A stretch of 64,000 nucleotides of DNA from Flavobacterium zhairuonense. Lineage in GTDB: Bacteria; Bacteroidota; Bacteroidia; Flavobacteriales; Flavobacteriaceae. The notes beneath the pieces are model-generated. The model was not told the origin of the DNA, did no database searches, and saw only the letters and a program-made list of their open reading frames with translations. Made by a program: the position numbers and the translations under genes. The DNA lies in contig NZ_SJSY01000065.1 of NCBI RefSeq assembly GCF_004352915.1, positions 62,001-126,000 on the forward strand, read 5' to 3'. Below are positions 55,941-64,000 of this stretch, one piece after another (positions within the stretch are counted from its first letter, which is position 1; each line of letters starts with the position of its first letter).

Positions 55941-55974
55941 TAGTACTTACTTTTGATAAAAAATATAAGTACTA
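55941..55974 (+). promoter_or_regulatory. narK promoter core with TAGTACTTA/TAAGTACTA inverted repeat
   Basis: -7 box TACTTTTG at 55948-55955 within the shared core TACTTACTTTTG (55944-55955). A perfect 9-bp inverted repeat TAGTACTTA (55941-55949) and TAAGTACTA (55966-55974) flanks the likely transcription start and overlaps the narK ATG. Confidence 0.6.
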
Positions 55975-57473
55975 TGAAAACGACAAACTCATTATCGCAA
56001 TCACACAAGATTTTATTTCTGAATACGCTGGCATTTACAATCTGTTTTGCCTGCTGGACCTTAAACGGAGTTTTAGTAACCTTTTTGGTCGATAACGGAA
56101 TTTTCCATTGGGATGTTATTCAAGTTGGATGGCTTTTGGGAATTCCGATTCTAACTGGATCAATCATGCGTCTCCCAATCGGAATTTTGACGGATAAATT
56201 TGGAGGCAAATATGTTTTTTCACTCTTATTATTATTAAGTTCGATTCCGCTTTTCCTCCTTCCCTATGCTGACAGTTTTGCCATGTTTGCTTTATTGAGC
56301 TTCTTATTCGGAATGGTCGGAACCAGCTTTGCAGTAGGAATTGGCTACACTTCAATCTGGTATCCAAAAGAATGGCAAGGACGCGCCTTAGGAATTTTCG
56401 GAATGGGAAATGCCGGTGCCGCCATTACAACGTTTTTAGCTCCTTCATTATTAAATCATTTTTCAGTAAATGATCCACAAAATGGCTGGAAAGTTCTTCC
56501 TGTTATTTATGCTGTTTCTTTAGTTGTAATTGGCATTGCCTTTTTACTTTTCACTCAAAACAAAAAACCAGAAAGCAGTACCAAAACGGTTTCACAAATG
56601 CTTGTGCCATTAAAATCTCAAAGAGTTTGGAGATTTGGAGCTTATTATTTCTTGGTTTTTGGTTGTTTTGTGGCCTATTCACAATGGCTTTTACCAAATT
56701 TCATGAACGTGTATCAAACCAGTTTAGTAATGGGCGGTTTATTTGCAACTATGTTTAGTTTGCCTTCTGGTGTTATTAGAGCCTTTGGAGGTTATTTATC
56801 TGATAAATTCGGAGCAAGAAAAGTAATGTATTGGGTTTTGGGTTCTTCGGTAATTTTAAGCGCATTATTATCAATTCCAAAAATGGAAATCACCACTTCC
56901 GGTCCTGGAATACTAGCCGCTAAAAAAGGCGTTGTAAACCAAATCAGCGATAAAACCGTAAAAGTTGGAGATAAAGAATATCCAATTGCGCAAAAAACAG
57001 CAAATACAGCTCAAAATACGATTTTCCCAACGACTTCAAGCTGGCAAGATGTAGTAGTATCACACAATCAAAGCGTTGCGAAAAAAGAGCTTATCGCCAA
57101 AGGAGTAACGGTTATTAAATTTGATGCCAATATGTGGGTTTTCTTGGTTCTCGTAATTCTAATTGGGATTTCTTGGGGAATTGGAAAAGCGGCGGTTTAC
57201 AAACATATTCCAGAATATTTCCCTAATGAAGTTGGTGTTGTAGGCGGAATGGTTGGAATGATTGGCGGTTTAGGCGGTTTCTTTGGCCCAATTATCTTCG
57301 GATATTTATTGACCGCAACCGGAATCTGGTCAAGCTCATGGATTTTTATTTTGCTATTCTCAACTGGTTGTTTAGTTTGGATGCATTATACCATTACCAA
57401 AAAGGTTAAAGAGAAAAAAGTAGCATTAGAAAAACCAGCTAAAGAACAACAACTTGCTCCTGCGATGAATTAA
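55974..57473 (+). CDS. narK: Nitrate/nitrite transporter NarK (MFS)
   Basis: 499 residues, 12 TM helices. Nitrate signatures GNAGAAITTFLAPSL and GMVGMIGGLGGFFGPIIFG; the conserved Arg in RLPIGILTDKFGG. A soluble insertion of about 80 residues (from TSGPGILAAKKGVVNQ to about VIKFDANMW) lies between TM8 and TM9, as I recall in other bacteroidotal NarK. It imports nitrate for the NasA/NirBD route. ATG 55974 is chosen because the inverted repeat promoter lies just upstream. Confidence 0.95.
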   Translation: MKTTNSLSQSHKILFLNTLAFTICFACWTLNGVLVTFLVDNGIFHWDVIQVGWLLGIPILTGSIMRLPIGILTDKFGGKYVFSLLLLLSSIPLFLLPYADSFAMFALLSFLFGMVGTSFAVGIGYTSIWYPKEWQGRALGIFGMGNAGAAITTFLAPSLLNHFSVNDPQNGWKVLPVIYAVSLVVIGIAFLLFTQNKKPESSTKTVSQMLVPLKSQRVWRFGAYYFLVFGCFVAYSQWLLPNFMNVYQTSLVMGGLFATMFSLPSGVIRAFGGYLSDKFGARKVMYWVLGSSVILSALLSIPKMEITTSGPGILAAKKGVVNQISDKTVKVGDKEYPIAQKTANTAQNTIFPTTSSWQDVVVSHNQSVAKKELIAKGVTVIKFDANMWVFLVLVILIGISWGIGKAAVYKHIPEYFPNEVGVVGGMVGMIGGLGGFFGPIIFGYLLTATGIWSSSWIFILLFSTGCLVWMHYTITKKVKEKKVALEKPAKEQQLAPAMN

Positions 57474-57488
57474 GAAAAAAAGCACTTC

Positions 57489-57626
57489 AACACATAGAAA
57501 CATAGAATTTTACAATCTAAAAAAAAGAGTGAAAGAAACAAGTTTCCACAAATAGCTAGACTATGTTCATTTAAATTAGCGAAACGCCTTTCTTTAAATC
57601 CTCAAACAACTATGTTTCTATGTGTT
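57489..57626. repeat. Family B inverted repeat, copy B3 (138 bp)
   Basis: AACACATAGAAACATAG (57489-57505) and its exact complement (57610-57626). Internal segment CTATGTTCATTTAAATTAGC with GAAACGCCTTT matches the interior of B1 in the opposite orientation. Between narK and the porin gene. Confidence 0.85.
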
Positions 57627-57738
57627 AAAAATAATTTCCTCCTACAAGGTCAGAGAAAAATCAAAAAAATAACCAACAATACTAGCAAAGGCTTATTTTT
57701 CTTATAAATTTACGCCCGAAGAAAAAAATACCAAACCC

Positions 57739-58998
57739 ATGAAACAAATCAAAACCATAATTCTACTGCTTCTAGGATCTACAGCATTACTTCAGGCGCA
57801 GGAACTAGACGTAAATTTACAAATAAGGCCACGCTTTGAATATCGCAATGGTTACAAAACCTTATTACCTTACGGACAGGAAGGCACATCGCAAATTTCA
57901 CAACGTTCCCGTTTAGGTTTCAATTATAAACAAGAAGACTTAATCGTTAAATTGACATTGCAAAATACCAGAACATGGGGAGATGTAGTACCAAATGCAG
58001 TTGCTGATAAAAATGGAGTTGCCGTTTTCGAAGCTTGGGCACAATATAATTTCACTGAAAAATGGAGTTCACGATTAGGACGTCAAGTACTTTCTTATGA
58101 CAATCAGCGTATTTTGGGAGAACAAGACTGGGGACAGCAAGCGCAGAGTCACGACGCGCTTACGGTGACTTTTCATACCGAAACACAGAAATTGGACTTT
58201 GGAGGCGCTTACAATTCTACAGCCGAAAACACGTTTCAAACTCCTTATACTGTTGCTAATTACAAAGCAATGCAATATGCGTGGTATCATAATCAATTCA
58301 GTGATGCTTTTGGCTTGAGTTTTCTTGCATTAAATACAGGTTACGAATATGCCAATGCTGACGCTAAACTTCTAGTAGATTACAAACAGACTTTTGGTCC
58401 TTATTTGACTTATAAAAACAGTAAAATCGATACAAATTTCTGGCTTTACGGACAAACCGGAAAAAGCACCGACAGACAAGTGAGCGCTTTTGATGTTGCG
58501 GCAAATTTCAATTACAATATCACAGCTGCCTTTAAAGCTGGTTTAGGATATGAATTTCTTTCTGGAAAAGCGACAAATGACGGCAGTTCAGTAATCAAGT
58601 CCTTCAATCCTATTTTTGGAACCAACCACGGTTTTAATGGTTTTATGGACTATTTTTATGTTGGAAATCATTTAAATAGTGTGGGTTTACAAGATGCTTT
58701 TATCAAACTGGGTTACAATGTAAACAAATGGCAGTTTGGCTTGAGCCCCCATGCGTTTTTAGCTGCTGCTGATGTGGTGACTCCGTTAAATGAAAAAATG
58801 GATTCTTATCTAGGAACTGAGATTGATGCTTCTTTTGGTTATACTTTCAAAAAAGACATTATAGTTACAGGAGGTTACTCTCAAATGTTTGGTTCAAAAA
58901 CGATGGAATTTATCAAAAACGGAGACGCTGATCATACCAACAATTGGGCTTGGTTGATGATTTCTGTAAATCCGAGAATTTTTAACTGGAAAAAATAA
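57739..58998 (+). CDS. Outer-membrane porin, alginate-export family
   Basis: 419 residues with signal peptide ending near ALLQAQ. Alternating aromatic strands (RPRFEYRNGYKTLLPYG, WSSRLGRQVLSYDNQRILGEQDWGQQ) and C-terminal Phe-x-Trp-Lys-Lys. The family forms 16-18-stranded porins; here it sits in the nitrate operon and may help nitrate cross the outer membrane. Direct evidence of substrate is lacking. Confidence 0.85.
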   Translation: MKQIKTIILLLLGSTALLQAQELDVNLQIRPRFEYRNGYKTLLPYGQEGTSQISQRSRLGFNYKQEDLIVKLTLQNTRTWGDVVPNAVADKNGVAVFEAWAQYNFTEKWSSRLGRQVLSYDNQRILGEQDWGQQAQSHDALTVTFHTETQKLDFGGAYNSTAENTFQTPYTVANYKAMQYAWYHNQFSDAFGLSFLALNTGYEYANADAKLLVDYKQTFGPYLTYKNSKIDTNFWLYGQTGKSTDRQVSAFDVAANFNYNITAAFKAGLGYEFLSGKATNDGSSVIKSFNPIFGTNHGFNGFMDYFYVGNHLNSVGLQDAFIKLGYNVNKWQFGLSPHAFLAAADVVTPLNEKMDSYLGTEIDASFGYTFKKDIIVTGGYSQMFGSKTMEFIKNGDADHTNNWAWLMISVNPRIFNWKK

Positions 58999-59026
58999 TT
59001 TTTCTTTAAAATTAGCTTCTAAAAAT

Positions 59027-59064
59027 TACCCTTTTACAAAATCGTAAAAGGGTATTTTTTTTTT
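59027..59064 (+). terminator. Rho-independent terminator after the porin gene
   Basis: 11-bp stem TACCCTTTTAC with GTAAAAGGGTA around a 6-base loop, followed by ten T. Confidence 0.9.
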
Positions 59065-59136
59065 GACTTACAAAATCGTTTTATATACATTAATTATTTA
59101 TATTTGAAACGATTAAGAACCCCAAATTCTATCCAA

Positions 59137-59502
59137 ATGAAACCATTTCTAAAATTGTCTTTGCTGACATTTATTGTCACGCAAACAGGTATCGCCGAAA
59201 AATACGATGATACCTTAATTTCGAAAAACTCCGAAATTAATTTTGCAAAAACGCAAAAAAGAGGAATCAAAAAAAACAACATAGTTTATTATGTTGAAAA
59301 TGATTTGCAAACAATCTCTGCTTACAAAAGAAAAAAGTTGAAGTGGCAAACTAATGTTATTTCGGCTTGCGGAAAACCAAAAAATGGAAATCCTGAAATT
59401 AGGTATGTTGGTTACAACTCCAACAAACTACTTATTGTGATGGGAAAACATCATTTTGCAGAAATTGACATTAATTCCGGCACAACAAAACTTGTTGGTT
59501 AA
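59137..59502 (+). CDS. Hypothetical protein, 121 aa, with signal-like N-terminus
   Basis: ATG 59137 gives MKPFLKLSLLTFIVTQTGIA, a weak signal peptide; a TTG at 59104 lies inside a -7 box (TATATTTG, 59099-59106), which argues for the later start. Beta-strand-rich remainder (NNIVYYVENDLQTISAYKRK, NKLLIVMGKHHFAEIDINSG) recalls a PQQ-like beta-propeller blade, but this is not firm. Flanked by terminators on both sides. Confidence 0.65.
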   Translation: MKPFLKLSLLTFIVTQTGIAEKYDDTLISKNSEINFAKTQKRGIKKNNIVYYVENDLQTISAYKRKKLKWQTNVISACGKPKNGNPEIRYVGYNSNKLLIVMGKHHFAEIDINSGTTKLVG

Positions 59503-59535
59503 GAGTAAAACTATGATTAAAATACAGCTATAATT

Positions 59536-59576
59536 TGCCTTTTTTCAAAATTGAGAAAAGGCATTTTTGTTTTTGA
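59536..59576 (+). terminator. Terminator after the 121-aa gene
   Basis: Stem TGCCTTTT with AAAAGGCA (imperfect extension TTC/GAG) and T-rich tail TTTTTGTTTTTG. Confidence 0.8.
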
Positions 59577-59655
59577 AGAAACTGATTTCAAACTTCTAAA
59601 TAAGTATATTTGATAAGCATTTCGGTTATTTAATTTCTTAAGAGCTATTTTAAAC

Positions 59656-60369
59656 ATGAAACTCATCGCTTGGAATTGCAATATGGCATTCAGAAAAAAA
59701 GCTCAGTATATTCAAGCTTTCAATCCTGATATTGCTGTAATTTCTGAATGTGAAAACCCAGAAAAACTCAAATTTCCAGACGGTACAAAATTACCTTCAG
59801 ATATAATTTGGTACGGCACAAATCCGAATAAAGGAATTGGTGTTTTTTCTTATGGTGATTATAGATTTCAACTTTTGGAATGCCATAATCCAGATTTCAA
59901 AAATATCCTTCCTATTGCCGTTACTGGCGGAAAAATTGATTTTACTTTATTTGCCATTTGGGCAAATAATCCTGCTGACAAAGACGGAGCTTATGTAACT
60001 CAAATTTGGAAAGCGATTAATTATTATGAAGATTTGATCAAAGAAACCAAAACCATTTTAATTGGAGATTTCAACAGCAATGCGATTTGGGACAAACCAC
60101 GAAGAGAAGGAAATCATACCACTGTGGTAAATAAATTAGCCGAAAAGAAAATTTTCAGCACGTATCATAAATATTTCAATCAAATTCAAGGCAAAGAAGA
60201 ACATCCGACTTGGTATTTGTATCGTCATGAAAACAAACCCTATCATCTTGATTATTGTTTTGCTTCAAATGATTTTATTGAGGCTTTAGAACAGGTCGAA
60301 ATTGGACGTTATCAAGATTGGACAATGTATAGTGATCATAAACCTTTAATCATTAAATTTACTTTATAA
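59656..60369 (+). CDS. Endonuclease/exonuclease/phosphatase (EEP) family protein
   Basis: 237 residues, DNase I/ExoIII fold. Active-site residues in AWNCNM (Asn), VISECE (metal Glu), LIGDFNSN (Asp, Asn), HLDYCFAS and SDHKPLII (Asp, His). No signal peptide. Could act on nucleic acids or phosphoesters; substrate unclear. Not part of the nitrate group by function. Confidence 0.9.
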   Translation: MKLIAWNCNMAFRKKAQYIQAFNPDIAVISECENPEKLKFPDGTKLPSDIIWYGTNPNKGIGVFSYGDYRFQLLECHNPDFKNILPIAVTGGKIDFTLFAIWANNPADKDGAYVTQIWKAINYYEDLIKETKTILIGDFNSNAIWDKPRREGNHTTVVNKLAEKKIFSTYHKYFNQIQGKEEHPTWYLYRHENKPYHLDYCFASNDFIEALEQVEIGRYQDWTMYSDHKPLIIKFTL

Positions 60370-60420
60370 TTTTAGGTCTGTAATTTAAAATACGACTAAA
60401 AATGGAATCAATAATACAAT

Positions 60421-61125
60421 ATGAAGAAAATCGTATCCTTAGTATTTATTATCTCTATTATACTATTGACAAGCTGTAAAAAAGAAATTTCAGATCTAGA
60501 ATTTGAAAAAAACGTAATGACCGAAATTTTCCCGAGCTTAATTGATTCAACTTACATTGATTATAGATTTTTCAGTGTTGTTAAACCACCTCTTTACGGA
60601 AAAATAATATTTGACGATAATGGTAATAAAATTGGCATTGATACTACAAATGCAAAAGCAAATTATGAACGAGAATTATTAGAACAAAAATCTAAAATGG
60701 CTCAAATCGAAAAAGATACTTCAAAACTAATTCTTGCATTTAATCCCATTTTAAAATATGATCAAGAAGATTTAACAGAATACTTTAAAACACATTTTAA
60801 AAAAGCAAAAACTTTAATTCCCAAAGCAACAAAAGACAGTGTATATTTATTCGAGTACAAAAACATAAAGCTTTCAAATAAATTTAAAATAAAAGACATT
60901 TCGCTATTCCCAAAAGGAAGAGAAATCTGGAAAACAAAATACCCATTTATTTTTAATGGAGTCATCTATTTCACGAGAATTCAATTTGATCTAGATAAAA
61001 GATTTGGAATTTTAAATGGTGGCTTTACTTGTGACAGACATTGTGGACAAGGCTTCAGAATCTTTATAAAAAAAGTGAACGAAAAATGGATTATTGATAA
61101 AGTAGAAAGCACTTGGGTTTCTTGA
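60421..61125 (+). CDS. Lipoprotein of unknown function
   Basis: 234 residues with lipobox LTSC (Cys19). No known domain seen. Conserved-looking FNGVIYFTRIQFDLDKRFGI, GGFTCDRHCGQGFRIFI with a Cys pair at C-terminal end and KVESTWVS. It is 51 bp from the EEP gene and 35 bp before the next. Confidence 0.7.
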   Translation: MKKIVSLVFIISIILLTSCKKEISDLEFEKNVMTEIFPSLIDSTYIDYRFFSVVKPPLYGKIIFDDNGNKIGIDTTNAKANYERELLEQKSKMAQIEKDTSKLILAFNPILKYDQEDLTEYFKTHFKKAKTLIPKATKDSVYLFEYKNIKLSNKFKIKDISLFPKGREIWKTKYPFIFNGVIYFTRIQFDLDKRFGILNGGFTCDRHCGQGFRIFIKKVNEKWIIDKVESTWVS

Positions 61126-61160
61126 ATATTCAATTTAAAACTTAAACCAACTTAAAAATA

Positions 61161-61784
61161 ATGAACAACACCTGGACTCAAAGATGGGATGACCGTTACA
61201 AAACCGAAGAATTTGCATACGGAGAAGAACCCAACAATTACTTAAAAGAACAAATTGAAAAACTACAAACAGGCACAATTCTTTTCCCCGCTGAAGGTGA
61301 AGGAAGAAATGCCGTTTTTGCAGCAAAACTAGGATGGGAAGTTTCAGCTTTTGATATTAGTGAAGAAGGCAGAAACAAAGCGCTTCTATTAGCCAAAAAC
61401 AATAATGTTTCAATTGATTATCAAGTTGGCGAACTGGAAATACTAGATTTTGAACCAGCACAATTTGATGCAATAGCTTTAATTTATGCACATTTCCCGG
61501 CTGAAATTAAATCGGAAATTCATCAACAGCTGAATATTTTATTAAAAAAAGATGGCATTATTATTTTTGAAGCTTTCAGCAAAAAACATTTAGAATATGT
61601 AACCAAAAACGAAAAAGTCGGCGGACCAAAAGACATCGAGTCTCTTTTTTCAATAGAAGAAATCAAAGCTGATTTTCCAAATTATGAAATCACTGAATTA
61701 GAAGAAAAAGAAATCGAACTCAACGAAGGTTTATTCCATAACGGAACAGGTTCTGTAATTCGATTTGTGGGAAGAAAAAAATAA
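61161..61784 (+). CDS. SAM-dependent methyltransferase, TehB/UbiG-like
   Basis: 207 residues. [23 protein letters not shown] motif [20 protein letters not shown], then [15 protein letters not shown] and LIYAHFPAE. Members detoxify tellurite or thiols in some species; substrate here unknown. Confidence 0.88.
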   Translation: MNNTWTQRWDDRYKTEEFAYGEEPNNYLKEQIEKLQTGTILFPAEGEGRNAVFAAKLGWEVSAFDISEEGRNKALLLAKNNNVSIDYQVGELEILDFEPAQFDAIALIYAHFPAEIKSEIHQQLNILLKKDGIIIFEAFSKKHLEYVTKNEKVGGPKDIESLFSIEEIKADFPNYEITELEEKEIELNEGLFHNGTGSVIRFVGRKK

Positions 61785-61797
61785 ATACCCGACGTAG

Positions 61798-61875
61798 AGA
61801 CGTATGCGGTAAAGACGCACTGCAGTGCGTCTCTACAATGAGAAATCTTTGCAACTTTGTACCTTTGTAACTTTG
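61798..61875. repeat. Palindrome and tandem CTTTG-type repeats
   Basis: Perfect 20-bp palindrome AGACGCACTGCAGTGCGTCT (61814-61833) with outer GTAGAGACG/TCTCTAC partial matches, then tandem units TTTGCAAC-TTTGTACC-TTTGTAAC-TTTGCACC (about 61848-61880). Lies between convergent genes. Confidence 0.75.
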
Positions 61876-61883
61876 CACCTCTT

Positions 61884-62588
61884 TTAAAAATATTTATGCT
61901 CCATAATCTCAGATCTTAACTCTGAAATTCCTAAAATCCCAACACGTTTTCCTTCCGTTTTAATCAACGCTTCTTTTTTAAGACTAGACAAAATACGTAT
62001 TGCTTGTTCTTCTGTAGTTCCAGCAAAATCTGCAATTTCCTTTCGCGAAAGCTCAATATCAATTAGACCATTAGTTTGTCCGAATTTGCGATGAATATAA
62101 AGCAGCAAATCAATTACGCGTTCACGAACATTCATGTGAGCGATTTTGCGAATATTGTTTTCACTTTTATTTAATTCCTCGGCATAAAACAACATTAAAG
62201 CATAGGTGAACTCAGGAACTTCTTTTAAAATTTCGAGCATCGTTTCGTTGCTGAAATTACACAAAACAGTATCTTCAAGCGCATAAGCACCAATTAAGTA
62301 TTTTTTGCTTGTTCCAAATCCGCGGAAACCAATAATATCGCCGTTGGTAGTAAGACGTACGATTTGTTCGCGGCCGTTAATACCGGTTTTAACTGTTTTA
62401 GCTTTTCCTTTACGGATGAAATAAAGCCCTTGAAAAGTCGCTCCTTCTTTAATAAATGAATCTGATTTTTTGCAGTTTACTTGCTGTTTCTGAGAAACAT
62501 AGTTTTTCATCTGCTCTAAATGCAGGTGTTTCTTGATAAAACAATTTTCATTGGCACAAGAATAACAGAGAGTTTGCTCTTCTTTCAT
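61884..62588 (-). CDS. Crp/Fnr family transcriptional regulator, FNR-like cysteines
   Basis: 234 residues. Cyclic-nucleotide-binding-like beta-barrel (about 30-130) and winged HTH (about 150-225; ELSRKEIADFAGTTEEQAIR). Cys8, Cys11, Cys16 near the N-terminus and Cys110: the spacing Cys16 to Cys110 (94) is like Cys29 to Cys122 (93) in E. coli FNR, so an oxygen-sensitive [4Fe-4S] cluster is plausible. It is divergent from nasA, sharing a 177-bp promoter region. Confidence 0.9.
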   Translation of the reverse strand: MKEEQTLCYSCANENCFIKKHLHLEQMKNYVSQKQQVNCKKSDSFIKEGATFQGLYFIRKGKAKTVKTGINGREQIVRLTTNGDIIGFRGFGTSKKYLIGAYALEDTVLCNFSNETMLEILKEVPEFTYALMLFYAEELNKSENNIRKIAHMNVRERVIDLLLYIHRKFGQTNGLIDIELSRKEIADFAGTTEEQAIRILSSLKKEALIKTEGKRVGILGISELRSEIMEHKYF

Positions 62589-62672
62589 GAGTCCTGATTT
62601 TTTATCTGATTAAAAACTAATTTCTTGTGGTTCTTTTAATTGCATCAAAAATAAAAAAATAAATTTAAAAAT

Positions 62673-62704
62673 TACGTATAAATACGTAAAAATACTTATT
62701 TTTG
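62673..62704 (+). promoter_or_regulatory. nasA promoter: 7-2-7 heptamers plus TACTTA-NN-TTTG core
   Basis: TACGTAT-AA-ATACGTA at 62673-62688, identical to the narK site, then TACTTATTTTTG at 62693-62704 with -7 box TATTTTTG (62697-62704). The palindrome takes the place of a -33 TTG. ATG is at 62766. The same region may control the divergent FNR-like gene. Confidence 0.65.
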
Positions 62705-62765
62705 TATACGTAATTCATTTGCAACCTAAATAGATTTCAGAATTAGCATCTAAAAAAGAACTGTA

Positions 62766-64000
62766 ATGCAAACTACCAAAATCAAAACTACCTGTTCCTA
62801 CTGCGGCGTTGGCTGTGGCATAATCGTGACCAACGATGCTAAAAATGGTGTAATGGTCGAAGGCGACAAAGATCATCCTGTAAACAAAGGAATGTTATGT
62901 TCTAAAGGAATGAACCTGCACTACGTAGTTAATGACACCTCTGACCGAATTTTATATCCAGAAATGCGCGGCAGCAAATCATATCCGCTGGAACGCGTAA
63001 GTTGGGACACTGCTCTTGACCGAGCGGCTGCCGTCTTTTCTTCCATCATCAAAAAACATGGACCAGACAGCGTTGGTTTTTATATTTCAGGACAATGTTT
63101 AACTGAAGAATATTATTTAGTCAATAAATTAGTAAAAGGTTTTTTGAAAACCAATAATATAGACACCAATTCCAGGCTCTGCATGAGTTCTGCAGTTGTG
63201 GGTTATAAAAAGACATTTGGAGAAGATTCGGTTCCAATTGCTTACGATGATATCGAATTGGCAGATACTTTTTTAATTACAGGCGCAAATCCTGCTTGGT
63301 GCCACCCTATTCTATTCAGAAGACTTGAAAAACACAAAGAGAAAAATCCGAAAACTAAAATAATCTGCATCGATCCGAGAAGAACAGATACAGCAGCTTT
63401 CGCTGATTTACACTTACAGATTATTCCGGGATCAGATATTATTTTATATCACGCAATTGCGAGACGAATTATCGAGAAAGGTTATGTAGATCACGATTTT
63501 GTAAAAAACCACGCTGAGAATTTCAAACAATATAAAGACTTAGTTTTAGGAACTTCACTTGAAAAAGCTTCTAAACTTTGTGGCATTTCTGTAAACGATA
63601 TTAAGCTTGCTGCTGATATTATAGGAAAAGCAAAAGGATTTATTTCACTTTGGGCGATGGGATTAAATCAAAGTGCGGTTGGTGTTGATAAAAATACGGC
63701 TTTGCTTAATTTATCTTTATTAACAGGACAAGTTGGAAAACCGGGTTCTGGTCCATTTTCATTAACAGGTCAGCCAAACGCAATGGGCGGACGCGAAGTT
63801 GGCGGAATGGCGACACTTCTAGCTGCACATAAAGACATTGCAAACCCCACACATCGCAAAGAAGTTGCCGATTTTTGGGGTGTTGACGAAATTTCAGATA
63901 AACCAGGCTTAACAGCGACAGAAATGTTTGAAGCTTTAGAATCTGGAAAAATGAAAGCCGTTTGGATAATCTGTACGAATCCGTTAGTCAGTTTGCCTGA
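62766..64000 (+). CDS. nasA: Assimilatory nitrate reductase catalytic subunit (NasA-type molybdopterin enzyme), 3'-truncated
   Basis: About 411 codons seen; runs off the window. N-terminal [4Fe-4S] ligands Cys10, Cys13, Cys17 and Cys45 (CSYCGVGCG...GMLCSKG). Mo-ligand Cys in NSRLCMSSAVVGYKK, ITGANPAWCHPILF, IDPRRTDTAAFADLHL and LTGQPNAMGGREVGGMA, all typical of NasA/NapA. No twin-arginine signal, so cytoplasmic and assimilatory. Upstream site and core promoter are shared with nirB and narK. Confidence 0.93.
   Translation, partial: MQTTKIKTTCSYCGVGCGIIVTNDAKNGVMVEGDKDHPVNKGMLCSKGMNLHYVVNDTSDRILYPEMRGSKSYPLERVSWDTALDRAAAVFSSIIKKHGPDSVGFYISGQCLTEEYYLVNKLVKGFLKTNNIDTNSRLCMSSAVVGYKKTFGEDSVPIAYDDIELADTFLITGANPAWCHPILFRRLEKHKEKNPKTKIICIDPRRTDTAAFADLHLQIIPGSDIILYHAIARRIIEKGYVDHDFVKNHAENFKQYKDLVLGTSLEKASKLCGISVNDIKLAADIIGKAKGFISLWAMGLNQSAVGVDKNTALLNLSLLTGQVGKPGSGPFSLTGQPNAMGGREVGGMATLLAAHKDIANPTHRKEVADFWGVDEISDKPGLTATEMFEALESGKMKAVWIICTNPLVSLP

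Noticed and set aside
55974-57473. Insertion of a foreign domain in NarK (soluble loop of about 80 residues)
   Set aside because: The loop keeps the frame and codon style of the gene and, as far as I recall, occurs in other bacteroidotal NarK proteins.

Overview
The window looks like a chromosome segment of a Flavobacterium-type bacterium (Bacteroidota). It is AT-rich, its gene families are typical of Flavobacteriaceae, several promoters fit the Bacteroidota consensus TTG-N17-23-TAnnTTTG, and recognisable AGGAGG ribosome binding sites are rare. About 55 protein genes, four intact tRNAs and one decayed tRNA can be supported. There is no rRNA, CRISPR array, prophage or insertion sequence with a transposase.

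Layout. 1-3973: a heavy-metal RND efflux pair (adaptor, cut by the window edge, plus a CzcA/CusA pump broken by a one-base frameshift). 4172-9697: a small orphan gene, then a minus-strand set with an amidase, an MCE (MlaD-like) protein, two HdrE/HdrD-like Fe-S redox proteins and a conserved small protein. 9780-21278: envelope biogenesis and central carbon (lptD, ridA; then tamB, pfkA, gap, an N-acetylglucosamine kinase and mgsA on the minus strand). 21473-24503: tRNA and rRNA modification genes (tsaD, rsmE, a TrmH-family enzyme) with a DUF4159 gene among them. 24785-34108: secreted and membrane proteins (M43 protease, AI-2E permease, THUMP-like methyltransferase, VanX-like dipeptidase, an Ivy-like lipoprotein, desaturase, GH9 glycosidase, ThuA protein). 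34109-36385: a large fusion of a CrtC/AttH-like lipocalin domain with a type-III-like geranylgeranyl diphosphate synthase, next to a tRNA cluster at 36631-37200. 37442-46359: thiolase, C40 peptidase, and an AraC-regulated quinone/aldehyde redox group (aldo-keto reductase, MdaB, YgiN-like monooxygenase, MDR reductase, DUF3291), then a methyltransferase and a LysR regulator. 46758-48995: DUF2130 nuclease-like protein and a META lipoprotein. 49265-64000: a nitrate assimilation region.

The nitrate region holds nirB, nirD, a DUF4202 gene, a NarX-like histidine kinase, a NarL-like response regulator, narK, an outer-membrane porin, a few unrelated genes, an FNR-like regulator and the start of a NasA-type nitrate reductase. 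The nirB, narK and nasA upstream regions share a promoter core TACTTA-NN-TTTG and TACGTAT heptamers in the 7-2-7 inverted arrangement known for NarL. This suggests one regulon controlled by the encoded two-component system, the FNR-like protein, or both.

The intergenic spaces carry several families of non-coding inverted repeats of about 100-250 bp. Two families have three copies each in this window, and one copy is nested inside a member of the other family. Together with a degenerate tandem duplicate of tRNA-Arg, these show active small-scale rearrangement. The lipocalin-prenyl synthase fusion and the shared nitrate promoter architecture are the most promising candidates for new biology.
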